DNA of 52,219 nucleotides, from assembly GCF_000720635.1 (NCBI RefSeq), contig NZ_JOCF01000058.1:1-52219 (forward strand), in the 5' to 3' direction. Position 1 is the stretch's first letter, and every line of letters begins with the position of its first letter. The notes below the pieces were generated by a model. It made no database searches and was not told where the DNA came from. It saw only the letters and a program-made list of their open reading frames with translations. Origin of the DNA: Streptomyces sp. NRRL WC-3742. GTDB taxonomy: Bacteria > Actinomycetota > Actinomycetes > Streptomycetales > Streptomycetaceae. Positions 42,393 through 50,173 of this stretch are shown here, in pieces. The position numbers were made by a program, and so were the translations under genes.

Positions 42393-43076
42393 TCACATCG
42401 TCGCGGCGGTGGTCGCGGTCGTCGCCGCCGTCACGGCGATGACGGCGGCGAGCACCGCCCGCGCGTTCCGGATCGCCTCCCGCACGGACCGGTCGGCCCA
42501 CTCGCCCTCGGCGATCTCGGCGAAGCGCGGCGCGACCGCCTTGCGCGGCACGTCCGGGAAGGCCGACCGGTGCAGGTCGGAGGCGTGCAGCAGCGCGATC
42601 AGGGCGCCGGTGCGCGCGTCCGGCTCGGCGCCGTGCAGCACCACGGCGGCCAGGCGCTCGCGCAGGGCGCGCTCCACGCTGCCGTCAGCCTCCGGGTAGC
42701 GGCGGACGGGGAAGATGCCGAGGGCCTTGTGCCGTTCCTCGGTCACCAGGCCGCGCTCGACCAGGCGCGCGAGGGTGTCGGAGGGCGCGGTGGCGCGGTC
42801 CTTGAGGAGCCAGTCGGACGCCTTGGCGGTGCGCCGCCCCTCCGCCCAGGCCACCAGCCGGCCGAGGCACCCGTCCAGCAGCGGTTCGCCGACCGGCTCC
42901 CGGCCGACGGCACTGACCTTCCCGTCCTCGAGGACCACCCGCCCGGCCAGCGCCAGCTCGGCCAGCAGCGCGCCCGGGATCGCCCAGGCCGCCCCGGCGC
43001 GCTCCTTCGCCACCCCGGACTCGTCGTCCAGCGTGAGCAGCAGGACCTCCTCGGCGAGCGTGACCTGCGTGTCCAT
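42393..43076 (-). CDS. GPP34 (GOLPH3-like) family protein
   Basis: 227 residues. It matches the bacterial GOLPH3/Vps74 pattern: TLAEEVLLLTLDDESG at the start, WAIPGALLAELALAGRVVLEDGKVSAVG, GRLVERGLV-like segment, and DLHRSAFPDVPRKAVAPRFAEI. In eukaryotes the family binds phosphoinositides; the bacterial role is unknown. It begins immediately before the Clp-N-like gene's stop (TAG at 43077-43079), so the two are tightly coupled. The Ala/Thr-rich C-terminal tail (AATTATTAATM) is low complexity. Confidence 0.85.
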   Translation of the reverse strand: MDTQVTLAEEVLLLTLDDESGVAKERAGAAWAIPGALLAELALAGRVVLEDGKVSAVGREPVGEPLLDGCLGRLVAWAEGRRTAKASDWLLKDRATAPSDTLARLVERGLVTEERHKALGIFPVRRYPEADGSVERALRERLAAVVLHGAEPDARTGALIALLHASDLHRSAFPDVPRKAVAPRFAEIAEGEWADRSVREAIRNARAVLAAVIAVTAATTATTAATM

Positions 43077-43457
43077 CTACTCTTCCCCTCCACCGTTCAG
43101 TGCCTCGGCGAGCCGCCGGGCCCTGGTGTCATCATCCAGCAACGAGTGCACCAGCGCCCCGGTGTCGGTGATCGCCAGGTACTCCTCGACGGAACGCGGG
43201 TCGGAGGGCAGGGCCACGGTCTCGGTGGCGAGGGCCGCGCGGGCCCGCGCGTAGTCGAGGCCGAGGGCGGTCAGCCGCGCACCGCCCCGCTCGTCGAGGA
43301 CGCCCTCGACGCCGCCGCCCTCGCGCGCCGCGAGCAGCGCCAGCAGCACGTGTTCCGTCCCGGGGGCGCTGCGGCCGAGGCGCTCGGCCTCGCGGTCGAC
43401 CTGCCTGCGCAGCCGTCCGCCCGGGCGCAGCAGGCGTTTCCAGCGCTTGGCGTCCAT
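43077..43457 (-). CDS. Clp N-terminal-domain-like protein
   Basis: 126 residues, only the two-repeat Clp-N fold without any ATPase: DREAERLGRSAPGTEHVLLALLAAREGGGVEGVL and ALGLDYARARAAL are seen. Free-standing Clp-N proteins act as adaptors or are of unknown role. It is translated directly ahead of GPP34 and lies downstream of the universal stress protein gene. A TATGGT hexamer at 43491-43496 on the minus strand, 34 bp upstream, is a possible -10. Confidence 0.75.
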   Translation of the reverse strand: MDAKRWKRLLRPGGRLRRQVDREAERLGRSAPGTEHVLLALLAAREGGGVEGVLDERGGARLTALGLDYARARAALATETVALPSDPRSVEEYLAITDTGALVHSLLDDDTRARRLAEALNGGGEE

Positions 43458-43554
43458 CCGTCCCCTCCCACACCCCGCGGATTTCCTCGAACCATACCCT
43501 CCCTTTGCCTCTTCTTTATGGTCTTCTGCCCACAGGGGTCACGCCGCCGCCGAA

Positions 43555-44079
43555 CTACCGCTCGACGGAGGCGAGTTCGCGATCGGCGCCGAGTGGCAGG
43601 TGCCAGCGGGCGCGTCGGCGCAGCGCCTCCAGGTCCTGGAGCAGCGCGGGCCCGGGCACCGCGAGCACCGGGCAGGCGGCCCTGCGTACGCAGTACGCCG
43701 TGACGGGGCGCCGGAACCCGCGGCGCAGCAGCCCGCCACTGCGCCCGAGGACGAGCAGGTCCCCGGGCCGGTCGGCGAGGCCCACCAGCGCCGGGCCGCT
43801 CTCGCCCCGGACGACCACGGCCCGCAGCGCGACGCCGGGGTCCACCCCGCCGAAGGCCGCGTCCAGCGCCTCGCAAAGCCGCCGCTCGGCGTCCTCCCGG
43901 ACGGCGGCGAGCAGGGGCGGGCAGGGCGAGCGGCGGTAGCCGTACTCCCCGCCGGGCGGCTCCCAGGCGAGGACGGCCCACAGTTCGGCGCCCCGCTCCC
44001 GCGCCTCGGCGACGCCCCGGTGGAGCGCCGCCAGACTGCCGAGCGAGCCGCTGACCCCCACCATCACCCTGCCGTCCAT
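43555..44079 (-). CDS. Universal stress protein (UspA-like)
   Basis: 174 residues with one Usp domain: VMVGVSGSLGSLAALHRGVAEA at the start, WAVLAWEPP, VVVRGESGPALVGLADRPGDLLVLGRSGGLLRR near residue 110-135 and PVTAYCVRRAACPVLAVP. The ATP-binding Gly motif (G-x2-G-x9-G) is degenerate: LGRSGGLLRRGFRRPVTAYC has GGL and RP only, so nucleotide binding is doubtful. Function in stress unknown. Confidence 0.85.
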   Translation of the reverse strand: MDGRVMVGVSGSLGSLAALHRGVAEARERGAELWAVLAWEPPGGEYGYRRSPCPPLLAAVREDAERRLCEALDAAFGGVDPGVALRAVVVRGESGPALVGLADRPGDLLVLGRSGGLLRRGFRRPVTAYCVRRAACPVLAVPGPALLQDLEALRRRARWHLPLGADRELASVER

Positions 44080-44251
44080 GCGCCCGTCCTCACGTGCTTG
44101 CGTCCTACTCCGGGCCCCCAGCCAACCGCCCCTCCGGCCGTCTCCCGCCCGCGCCTGACGCCCCCTTGACGCCCCGCGCCGCGTTCCGTACGGAGTCCAT
44201 ACGCCTCACCCGTTCGGCCCGTTCGGCCCGGTCAGCGGGCCGGCGCACGGC

Positions 44252-44298
44252 GAAGCCCCGGGACGGTCCTCGGGTTCCGACGGCCGTCCCGGGGCTTC
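44252..44298 (-). terminator. Hairpin terminator downstream of the MarR gene
   Basis: GAAGCCCCGGGACGG (44252-44266) pairs perfectly with CCGTCCCGGGGCTTC (44284-44298): a 15-bp stem with a 17-nt loop, 10 bp past the MarR stop in its direction of transcription. Confidence 0.75.
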
Positions 44299-44307
44299 AT
44301 GCCGTGC

Positions 44308-44793
44308 TCAGTGCTTCGCGGCCGCTTCCGGGAGGCGGCGCGAGAGGTTCATCTCCTCGACCGTGGCGACGAGGGGGGCCAGCTCGGGATTCCTGGCGGC
44401 CTCGTCCAGGGCCTCCCGCAGGGCCGCCTCGTTGGTCGGGCGGGCCGCTTCCAGGAGGGTGAGGCCGTCGGGGGTGACGTCGGTGTAGATGCCACGGCGG
44501 TCGGTGACGCAGAGGTAGCGCGAGAGCAGGCCCCGGTCCTCGAGGCGGGTGACCAGGCGGGTGGTGGCGCTCTGGCTGAGGACGACCGCGTCGGCGACCT
44601 GCTTCATCTGCAGGTGGCCGCCCTCGCCGTCGTGCTGGCGGCTGAGCACGTCGAGCAGCGAGTACTCGCGCACGCTCAGGTCGTGCCGGGCCTGGAGGGT
44701 GCGCTCGAGGTGCGCCTCGATCCGGCCGGCCAGGAGGTAGAGGGCGGCCCAGCCGTTGGCGAGGGCGGTCAGCGCGGGGTCCGTGGCGGGCAT
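44308..44793 (-). CDS. MarR-family regulator
   Basis: 161 residues. The winged helix reads LSVREYSLLDVLSRQ, HLQMKQVADAVVLSQSATTRLVTRLEDRGLLSRY, and the wing VTDRRGIYTDVTPDGLTLLE. It is divergent from an MFS pump and probably represses it, releasing on binding a phenolic or drug ligand. ATG 44793 has AAGGAG 12 nt upstream; the in-frame extension up to 44919 encodes an atypical Arg/Pro-rich stretch and is rejected. Confidence 0.9.
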   Translation of the reverse strand: MPATDPALTALANGWAALYLLAGRIEAHLERTLQARHDLSVREYSLLDVLSRQHDGEGGHLQMKQVADAVVLSQSATTRLVTRLEDRGLLSRYLCVTDRRGIYTDVTPDGLTLLEAARPTNEAALREALDEAARNPELAPLVATVEEMNLSRRLPEAAAKH

Positions 44794-44813
44794 GGGCGCG
44801 GGTCTCCTTCCGG

Positions 44814-44861
44814 GTGCGGTGCCGTGCGGTGTCGTGCGGTTGCCGTGCGGTGCTGTGCGGC
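44814..44861. repeat. Five GTGCGGT copies at about one helical turn
   Basis: GTGCGGT (last copy GTGCGGC) at 44814, 44824, 44834, 44845 and 44855, spaced 10, 10, 11 and 10 bp. It lies in the MarR leader between the MarR start and the MFS promoter. Confidence 0.75.
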
Positions 44862-44896
44862 GCCTCCAGGGTACGCCGCACAGCAAATGCCCGCTC

Positions 44897-44926
44897 TTGC
44901 ACATAGCGCGCGTCTGCAACTATTGT
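44897..44926 (+). promoter_or_regulatory. Promoter of the MFS gene with overlapping MarR operator
   Basis: TTGCAC (44897-44902) and TATTGT (44921-44926) are separated by 18 bp, a good housekeeping-type promoter. TTGCA (44897-44901) and TGCAA (44915-44919) form an inverted repeat covering the spacer and -35, suitable for a MarR dimer. Assignment to MarR is by position only. Confidence 0.65.
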
Positions 44927-44971
44927 CGAAGCCTGTAAGGCGCACCAGCAATCACATGGAGGGCGGCACCC

Positions 44972-46162
44972 ATGCCTCTCGCGCTCCTCGCCCTGGCCAT
45001 CGGGGCCTTCGGGATCGGCACGACCGAGTTCGTGGTCATGGGCCTGCTGCCCGAGATCGCCGGCGACTACGGGGTCTCCATCCCCTCCGCCGGGCTCCTG
45101 GTCACCGGGTACGCGATCGGCGTCGTCCTCGGCGCCCCGCTGATGACCGTGCTCGGCACCCGGATCAGCCGCAAGAGGATGCTCATGATCCTCATGGGCC
45201 TGTTCGTGGCGGGCAACCTGCTCTCCGCCGCGGCGCCCACCATGGGCGTCATGCTCGCCGGCCGCGTCCTGGCCTCCCTGGCCCACGGCGCGTTCTTCGG
45301 CATCGGCTCGGTCGTCGCCGCCGACCTCGTCGCCCCCGACAGGAAGGCCGGCGCCATCGCCACCATGTTCACCGGGCTGACCGTCGCCAACATCGTCGGC
45401 GTTCCGCTGGGCACCTTCATCGGCCAGGCCGTCGGCTGGCGCGTCACCTTCACCGTCGTCGCCGCGCTCGGCGTGGCCGGACTGCTGGGGATCGCCAGGC
45501 TCGTCCCCGCCCTGCCGAGTCCCGAAGGCGCCAACCTGCGCGGCGAGTTGAAGGCGTTCCGCAACCCGCAGGTCCTGCTCGCCATGGCGATGACCGTCCT
45601 CGGCTTCGGCGGGGTCTTCGCCGCGATCACCTACATCGCCCCGATGATGACCCAGGTCGCCGGCTACTCCGACGGCGCCGTCACCTGGCTGCTGGTCCTG
45701 TTCGGCGTCGGCATGTTCCTCGGCAACCTCCTCGGCGGCCGGTTCGCCGACCGAAGGCTGATGCCGATGCTCTACGCCTCCCTCGGCGGACTGGCCGTCG
45801 TCCTGGCCCTGTTCACCCTCACCGCCCACGACAAGGTCCTGGCCGCCGTCACCATCCTGCTCGTCGGCGCGCTCGGCTTCGCCACCGTCCCGCCGCTGCA
45901 GAAGCGCGTCCTGGACCAGGCGCACGGCGCGCCCACCCTGGCCTCCGCCGTCAACATCGGCGCCTTCAACCTCGGCAACGCCCTCGCCGCCTGGCTCGGC
46001 GGCCAGGTGATCGCCGCCGGCCTCGGCTACACGGCGCCCAACTGGGTCGGCGCACTGCTCGCCGGCGCCGCCCTCCTGCTGGCCCTCCTGTCGGCCCTGC
46101 TGGAGCGCCGCACCCCCGTACGGGAGGGCGCCCTCGCCGCCCCCGTCCCCGCCCACCACTGA
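44972..46162 (+). CDS. MFS efflux transporter (12 TM, drug-export type)
   Basis: 396 residues. Opens LALLALAIGAFGIGTTEFVVMGLLPEIA, the classic first helix of the AraJ/YdhP/Cml group, with GTRISRKRML between TM2 and TM3 and VGVPLGTFIGQAVGWRVTF in TM5. The C-terminal tail is hydrophilic. It begins 46 bp after the promoter's -10, with GGAGGGC near the start. Control by the divergent MarR is likely. The exported compound is unknown. Confidence 0.9.
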   Translation: MPLALLALAIGAFGIGTTEFVVMGLLPEIAGDYGVSIPSAGLLVTGYAIGVVLGAPLMTVLGTRISRKRMLMILMGLFVAGNLLSAAAPTMGVMLAGRVLASLAHGAFFGIGSVVAADLVAPDRKAGAIATMFTGLTVANIVGVPLGTFIGQAVGWRVTFTVVAALGVAGLLGIARLVPALPSPEGANLRGELKAFRNPQVLLAMAMTVLGFGGVFAAITYIAPMMTQVAGYSDGAVTWLLVLFGVGMFLGNLLGGRFADRRLMPMLYASLGGLAVVLALFTLTAHDKVLAAVTILLVGALGFATVPPLQKRVLDQAHGAPTLASAVNIGAFNLGNALAAWLGGQVIAAGLGYTAPNWVGALLAGAALLLALLSALLERRTPVREGALAAPVPAHH

Positions 46163-46225
46163 CCAGCCGCCACTGACCGCCCGCCACCGACCGGCCCCTC
46201 CCCCGAGCCGCCGCGCGGGCGGCGG

Positions 46226-46265
46226 TGGCACCATCGGCAGATGGTGCTACTGTCGCTAGCATCAT
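46226..46265 (+). promoter_or_regulatory. Promoter and self-operator overlapping the GntR start
   Basis: TGGCAC (46226-46231) and TACTGT (46248-46253) with a 16-bp spacer are a candidate promoter. ATGGTGCTA (46241-46249) and TAGCATCAT (46257-46265) form an inverted repeat with 8 of 9 matches that covers the -10 and ends inside the start codon. The message would begin about 4-6 nt before, or at, the ATG. Confidence 0.6.
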
Positions 46266-46611
46266 GTTGCTGAAGCTGGACATCGGAGACGCCCGGCCGC
46301 TGCACGAACAGGTCGCGGGCGCCATCAGACGCGCCGTCGCCGAGGGCGAGTGCGCCCCCGGGGACAAACTGCCGCCCGCCCGCGAGCTGTCGCAGGCCCT
46401 GGGGGTCAACACCAACACCGTCCTGCGCGGGCTGCGCGCCCTGCGGGACGAAGGGGTGCTGGAGTTCCGCCGGGGCCGGGGCATCACGGTCGCGGCGGAG
46501 GCCGGCGCCAGGTCGGAACTGGCCGAACGCGTACGGCAGTTGATCGCCGACGCGGCCAGGGCCGGGTACAGCAGGAACGATCTCGTGGATCTGATCAGGG
46601 GGATGTCATGA
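46264..46611 (+). CDS. GntR-family regulator (YtrA type)
   Basis: 115 residues: one winged helix (LHEQVAGAIRRAVAEG, GDKLPPARELSQALGVNTNTVLRGLRALRDEGVLEFRRGRG) and a short helical tail, the YtrA subclass that regulates membrane proteins encoded with it. ATG 46264 has no Shine-Dalgarno site, fitting leaderless or near-leaderless translation. The operator overlaps the start codon, so autorepression is likely. ATGA overlap at 46608-46611 couples it to the DUF1648 gene. Confidence 0.9.
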   Translation: MLLKLDIGDARPLHEQVAGAIRRAVAEGECAPGDKLPPARELSQALGVNTNTVLRGLRALRDEGVLEFRRGRGITVAAEAGARSELAERVRQLIADAARAGYSRNDLVDLIRGMS

Positions 46612-47675
46612 ACGTCGCGAAGGACCCGAAGGACCCGATAGACCCGAAGGACCCGAAGGACCCGAAGGACGAGGAGCCCGCTTCCCGCCGGCCGGTCAGC
46701 CGGGGGGCGCTCTGGGGCGCGGTCGCCTGGACGCTGGGCGTCATGGCGCTGCTGCTCGCCATGCCGCTGGCCGCCCGCGACCGGCTGCCGGAGCAGGTGG
46801 CCACCCACTGGAGCGGGAGCGACCCGGACGGTTCGATGTCCGTGACGGCGGCGGCCCTGTTCCCGGCCGGGATCTGGCTGCTGGTGACGCTCTTCGTCGC
46901 GGCCGCCTTCCGGTTCCGGCTCGGCCAGGCCCGCGCCGTGTTCGCGGCGGTGCTGGCCTGCACCGGCGTCCTGCTGACGGGCGCCCAGGCGAGCATCGTG
47001 CACGCCAACCTGGACCGCGCCCGCTGGCAGGACGCCGAGCCGATGGGCCTCCAGGTGGTCCTGATCATCCTCGCCTCGGGCACCGCCGGCGCACTGGCCT
47101 GGCTCGCCACCCGCCGGACCGCCGCCGCGCCCGCCGGACCCACCCCACCCACCGCCCTCGTGCCCGGCGCGCCGGTGCTGCGACTGCCGGCCGGCGAACG
47201 GGCGGTGTGGCTCTCGCACGCGGCCAACGTCCCGCTGCAGGTGGCCGCCACCGTCCTCGGACTGGGCGCGCTCGCCCTCCTGCTCACCTCGGCGACCGGC
47301 CTGACGGACGGGCCCTGGCCGGCCGTCGTCTGCCTGGCGCTGCTCGCGGTGACGCTGATGCTCGGCGCCTCCGCCCAGGTCCGGGTGACCGCGCAGGGCC
47401 TGCACGTCGGCTTCGGCCCGTTCGGCCTGCCCGCCCGCCACTGGGCGCTCGCCGACCTGGAATCGGCCCGGGTCGAGGTGCGCACCGCCCGCCAGGCCGG
47501 CGGCTGGGGGTACCGGATCAACGACCGGGGCACCACGGTGATGCTGCGCCGGGGCGAGTGCCTGGTGGTGCGCACCCGGCGCGGCGCGGACTTCGCGGTC
47601 AGTGTGGACGACGCCGAGCGGGGCGCGGGCCTGCTCAACTCTCTGCTCGCCACGGCGGCCGACGCGAAACGTTAA
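46608..47675 (+). CDS. DUF1648-domain membrane protein
   Basis: 355 residues. The N-terminus (residues 5-22) is a run of Lys-Asp-Pro units encoded by a 9-bp microsatellite, followed by a hydrophobic helix and the DUF1648 signature LPEQVATHWSGSDPDGSM. Several further helices (about six in all) and a C-terminal cytoplasmic-type domain with VRVTAQGLHVGFGPFGLPARHW follow. YtrA regulators and DUF1648 proteins occur together widely; the protein's job is unknown. GntR is upstream with overlapping stop and start. Confidence 0.85.
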   Translation: MNVAKDPKDPIDPKDPKDPKDEEPASRRPVSRGALWGAVAWTLGVMALLLAMPLAARDRLPEQVATHWSGSDPDGSMSVTAAALFPAGIWLLVTLFVAAAFRFRLGQARAVFAAVLACTGVLLTGAQASIVHANLDRARWQDAEPMGLQVVLIILASGTAGALAWLATRRTAAAPAGPTPPTALVPGAPVLRLPAGERAVWLSHAANVPLQVAATVLGLGALALLLTSATGLTDGPWPAVVCLALLAVTLMLGASAQVRVTAQGLHVGFGPFGLPARHWALADLESARVEVRTARQAGGWGYRINDRGTTVMLRRGECLVVRTRRGADFAVSVDDAERGAGLLNSLLATAADAKR

Positions 47676-47721
47676 CCGTACGGACGGCGGGAGTTGAGGG
47701 CGAAACCGCTCGATCCGGTGG

Positions 47722-47738
47722 TGACTGTTCGACAGTCA
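47722..47738. promoter_or_regulatory. TGACTGT-TCG-ACAGTCA inverted repeat
   Basis: A perfect 7-bp inverted repeat with a 3-bp centre lies 43-59 bp before the membrane-protein start at 47781 and 47 bp after the DUF1648 stop. It could be an operator for the next gene; as a terminator it would be weak. Confidence 0.5.
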
Positions 47739-47780
47739 GCGGGTACACCAGGTGACAGCAGTCCGTGCAGGGAGGCCCCC

Positions 47781-48530
47781 ATGACCCGTCCACAGGAACC
47801 GTCCGAGTCCGTCCGTGAAACCGCCGCCGCCGAGACACCGTCGGCCGCCGGCACCCCCCAGGACGAACGCACCGTCACCTTCCTACGCCTGGGCGTCGGG
47901 CTGATCGGCATCCTGCTGCCGATCGCCCTGCCCCTGGGCAACTGGCTGTTCGCCGAGCTGCGCGGGCAGAGCACGTCCGGCTTCTGGCCCCCGTCCATGA
48001 GCGGCTCGTACTACACCAGCACCCGCAACCTCTTCGTCGGCGGCCTGTGCGCACTCGGGGTCTTCCTGATCTGCTACCGCTTCGACCGCCGCGACGACCG
48101 CTGGAGCAGCGCCGCCGGGTTCTTCGCCCTCGGCGTCGCCCTCTGCCCGACGGCGCCGAACTCCGCCACCACCTTCCAGGCCACGATCGGCGCGCTGCAC
48201 CTGGTCTTCGCCGCGCTGCTGCTCCTCCTGCTGGCGATGTTCTGCCTGCACTCCTTCCGCAACCAGAGCCACGCCCAGCCCGGCTGGGTGGACCGCGCCT
48301 ACCTGGCGGCCGGGGTGCTGATCCTGGCGCTGCTGGCGCTGGCCGTCCTGGCCGGGGTGACGGGCATCGGCAAGAGCTGGCCGATCCGCCCGCTCTACCT
48401 GTGCGAGTGGTTCTGCACCTGGGCCTTCGGCGCGGCCTGGATGGGCGCGGCGATCGAACTGGCCGCCGCCAACGGCCGGTTCACCGGGCCCTCGGCCCTG
48501 CTCCCCCGCCAGTCCGCCGCCTCGCACTAG
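47781..48530 (+). CDS. Predicted multi-pass membrane protein (DUF998-like)
   Basis: 249 residues with about six hydrophobic segments: LGVGLIGILLPIALPLGNWLF, LFVGGLCALGVFLICYRF, FFALGVALCPTAP, LHLVFAALLLLLLAMFCLHSF, ILALLALAVLAGVTGIG and EWFCTWAFGAAWMGAAIEL. An N-terminal Ser/Ala/Pro-rich cytoplasmic tail precedes them. GGAGG lies upstream of the ATG at 47781. The last 50 bases overlap the convergent DHA2 pump gene. No catalytic motif was recognised. Confidence 0.8.
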   Translation: MTRPQEPSESVRETAAAETPSAAGTPQDERTVTFLRLGVGLIGILLPIALPLGNWLFAELRGQSTSGFWPPSMSGSYYTSTRNLFVGGLCALGVFLICYRFDRRDDRWSSAAGFFALGVALCPTAPNSATTFQATIGALHLVFAALLLLLLAMFCLHSFRNQSHAQPGWVDRAYLAAGVLILALLALAVLAGVTGIGKSWPIRPLYLCEWFCTWAFGAAWMGAAIELAAANGRFTGPSALLPRQSAASH

Positions 48531-50022
48531 CCCTCCGGCCCGCGCCCGAACCCCCTGCCTGGACCCGCGCCCGAACCCCCGCCCGGACGTCGGCCAGGGC
48601 GATCAGCAGTGCCACCAGCACCAGGCCCGCCGCGACGGTGACGCCCAGCTGGAAGGCGTGGGCCCAGTCCGGGCGGGGGCCGGCGGCGTGGGCGAAGAAG
48701 ACCGAGCCGACCACCGCAATGCCCACCGCGGAGCCGACGCGCTGCGCCGTCTGCAGCACCCCGCCCGCGCTGCCCGCCCGGGCCAGCGGCACCTGCTGGA
48801 GCGTCAGGGTCTGGTTCGGCGAGATGACCAGCCCGCTGCCCGCCCCCGCGACCAGCAGCGGCAGCGCCGTCGTCCAGCCCACCCGGGGCCCCGACCACAG
48901 CTGCACCGCCAGCGCCGAGGCCAGCAGGCCCAGCAGCACCAGGACCAGCCCGAACACCACGAGCCCGCGCCCCATCCGGCTCACCAGCCGCCCGCCCACG
49001 GCGGCGGCCACGCCCGAGCCGACCGCGAACGGGGTGATCGCCAGGCCCGCCGTCAGCGCGGCGTAGTGCAGGCCCGCCTGGAGGTAGAGCGTGAAAATGA
49101 AGAAGATCGCCGTGAACCCGGCGAAGTACACCAGGGACAGCAGCACCCCCGCCGCGTAGGAGCGCACGCCGAACAGCGCCATGCTCACCAGCGGCTCGCG
49201 CCGCCGCCCGTAAACCCGCTCCCAGGCGACGAAGGCGACCAGCAGCGCCGCCGCCAGCGGCAGCAGCAGCCAGCGCCGGGCGCCGTGCCACTGCTGCTCC
49301 TGGACGAAGGGCAGCAGCAGGGCCACCGTTCCCGCGCCGAGCAGCAGCACGCCGACGGGGTCGAAGTCGCGGTGCCCGACCCGCTCGCGGGCGGGCGGGG
49401 GCGGGGGCAGCAGCCGGTAGGCGACGGGCAGCGCGGCGAGGCCGATCGGCAGGTTGACCAGGAAGACCCAGCGCCAGCCGTCCCGCGCCCCGGCCAGATG
49501 GATCAGCAGGCCGCCCAGGAGCGGGCCGACGGCCGTGGACAGCCCGATGACGGCGCCCAGGGCGCCGAAGGCCCGGCCGCGGTCGGGCCCCTGGAAGAGG
49601 GTCTGGATGAACCCGGAGACCTGCGGCACCAGCACGCCGCCGGCCGCGCCCTGGAACAGCCGGGCCAGCACCAGCCACTCCTGGTTCTGCGCCGCCCCGG
49701 CCAGGGCGCTCGCGGCGGTGAACAGGGCGAGCCCGGTCAGGAAGACGGCCCGGCGGCTGCGCGCGTCGCCGAGGCGTCCGGCGGGGACGAGCACCAGGCC
49801 GAAGGCGAGGGCGTAGCCGCTGAGCACCCACTGCAGGCCGCTGTCGGACATGTGCAGCCCGGAGCGGACGGTCGGCAGGGCGACGTTGACGATGCTGACG
49901 TCCAGCAGGGTCATGAACCCGGCGACCAGGCAGACCGCGAGGGCCCGCCAGCGCCGCGCCCCGGCCCGTCCGCCCACGGCCGTGGCGCCGGGCGGCGGCT
50001 CTTCGGTGTCGCGAGTGGTCAT
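48481..50022 (-). CDS. DHA2-family MFS efflux transporter (14 TM)
   Basis: 513 residues. [25 protein letters not shown] in TM1 and [20 protein letters not shown] with the Arg/Asp loop are the EmrB/QacA signature, and [25 protein letters not shown] is the antiporter motif C. The size fits 14 helices. ATG 50022 is preferred to the in-frame start at 50064. It opposes the 47781 membrane-protein gene with a 50-bp tail overlap, and is divergent from the other DHA2 pump. Likely drug or metabolite export. Confidence 0.9.
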   Translation of the reverse strand: MTTRDTEEPPPGATAVGGRAGARRWRALAVCLVAGFMTLLDVSIVNVALPTVRSGLHMSDSGLQWVLSGYALAFGLVLVPAGRLGDARSRRAVFLTGLALFTAASALAGAAQNQEWLVLARLFQGAAGGVLVPQVSGFIQTLFQGPDRGRAFGALGAVIGLSTAVGPLLGGLLIHLAGARDGWRWVFLVNLPIGLAALPVAYRLLPPPPPARERVGHRDFDPVGVLLLGAGTVALLLPFVQEQQWHGARRWLLLPLAAALLVAFVAWERVYGRRREPLVSMALFGVRSYAAGVLLSLVYFAGFTAIFFIFTLYLQAGLHYAALTAGLAITPFAVGSGVAAAVGGRLVSRMGRGLVVFGLVLVLLGLLASALAVQLWSGPRVGWTTALPLLVAGAGSGLVISPNQTLTLQQVPLARAGSAGGVLQTAQRVGSAVGIAVVGSVFFAHAAGPRPDWAHAFQLGVTVAAGLVLVALLIALADVRAGVRARVQAGGSGAGRRASARRRTGGGAGPRAR

Positions 50023-50173
50023 CCGTGCCTCGTCGCCTCGTCGTGGGCGCTGCGGTCCGGTCATCCTCGCCCGGGCCGCAGGTCAGCGCCACCGGGCGCC
50101 CGCACCCGCCCCGCCCTCACCCGTACGGCCGAACCGGATCGCGACCGGCGCGCCCGCCCCGGAGGCTGAGCCC

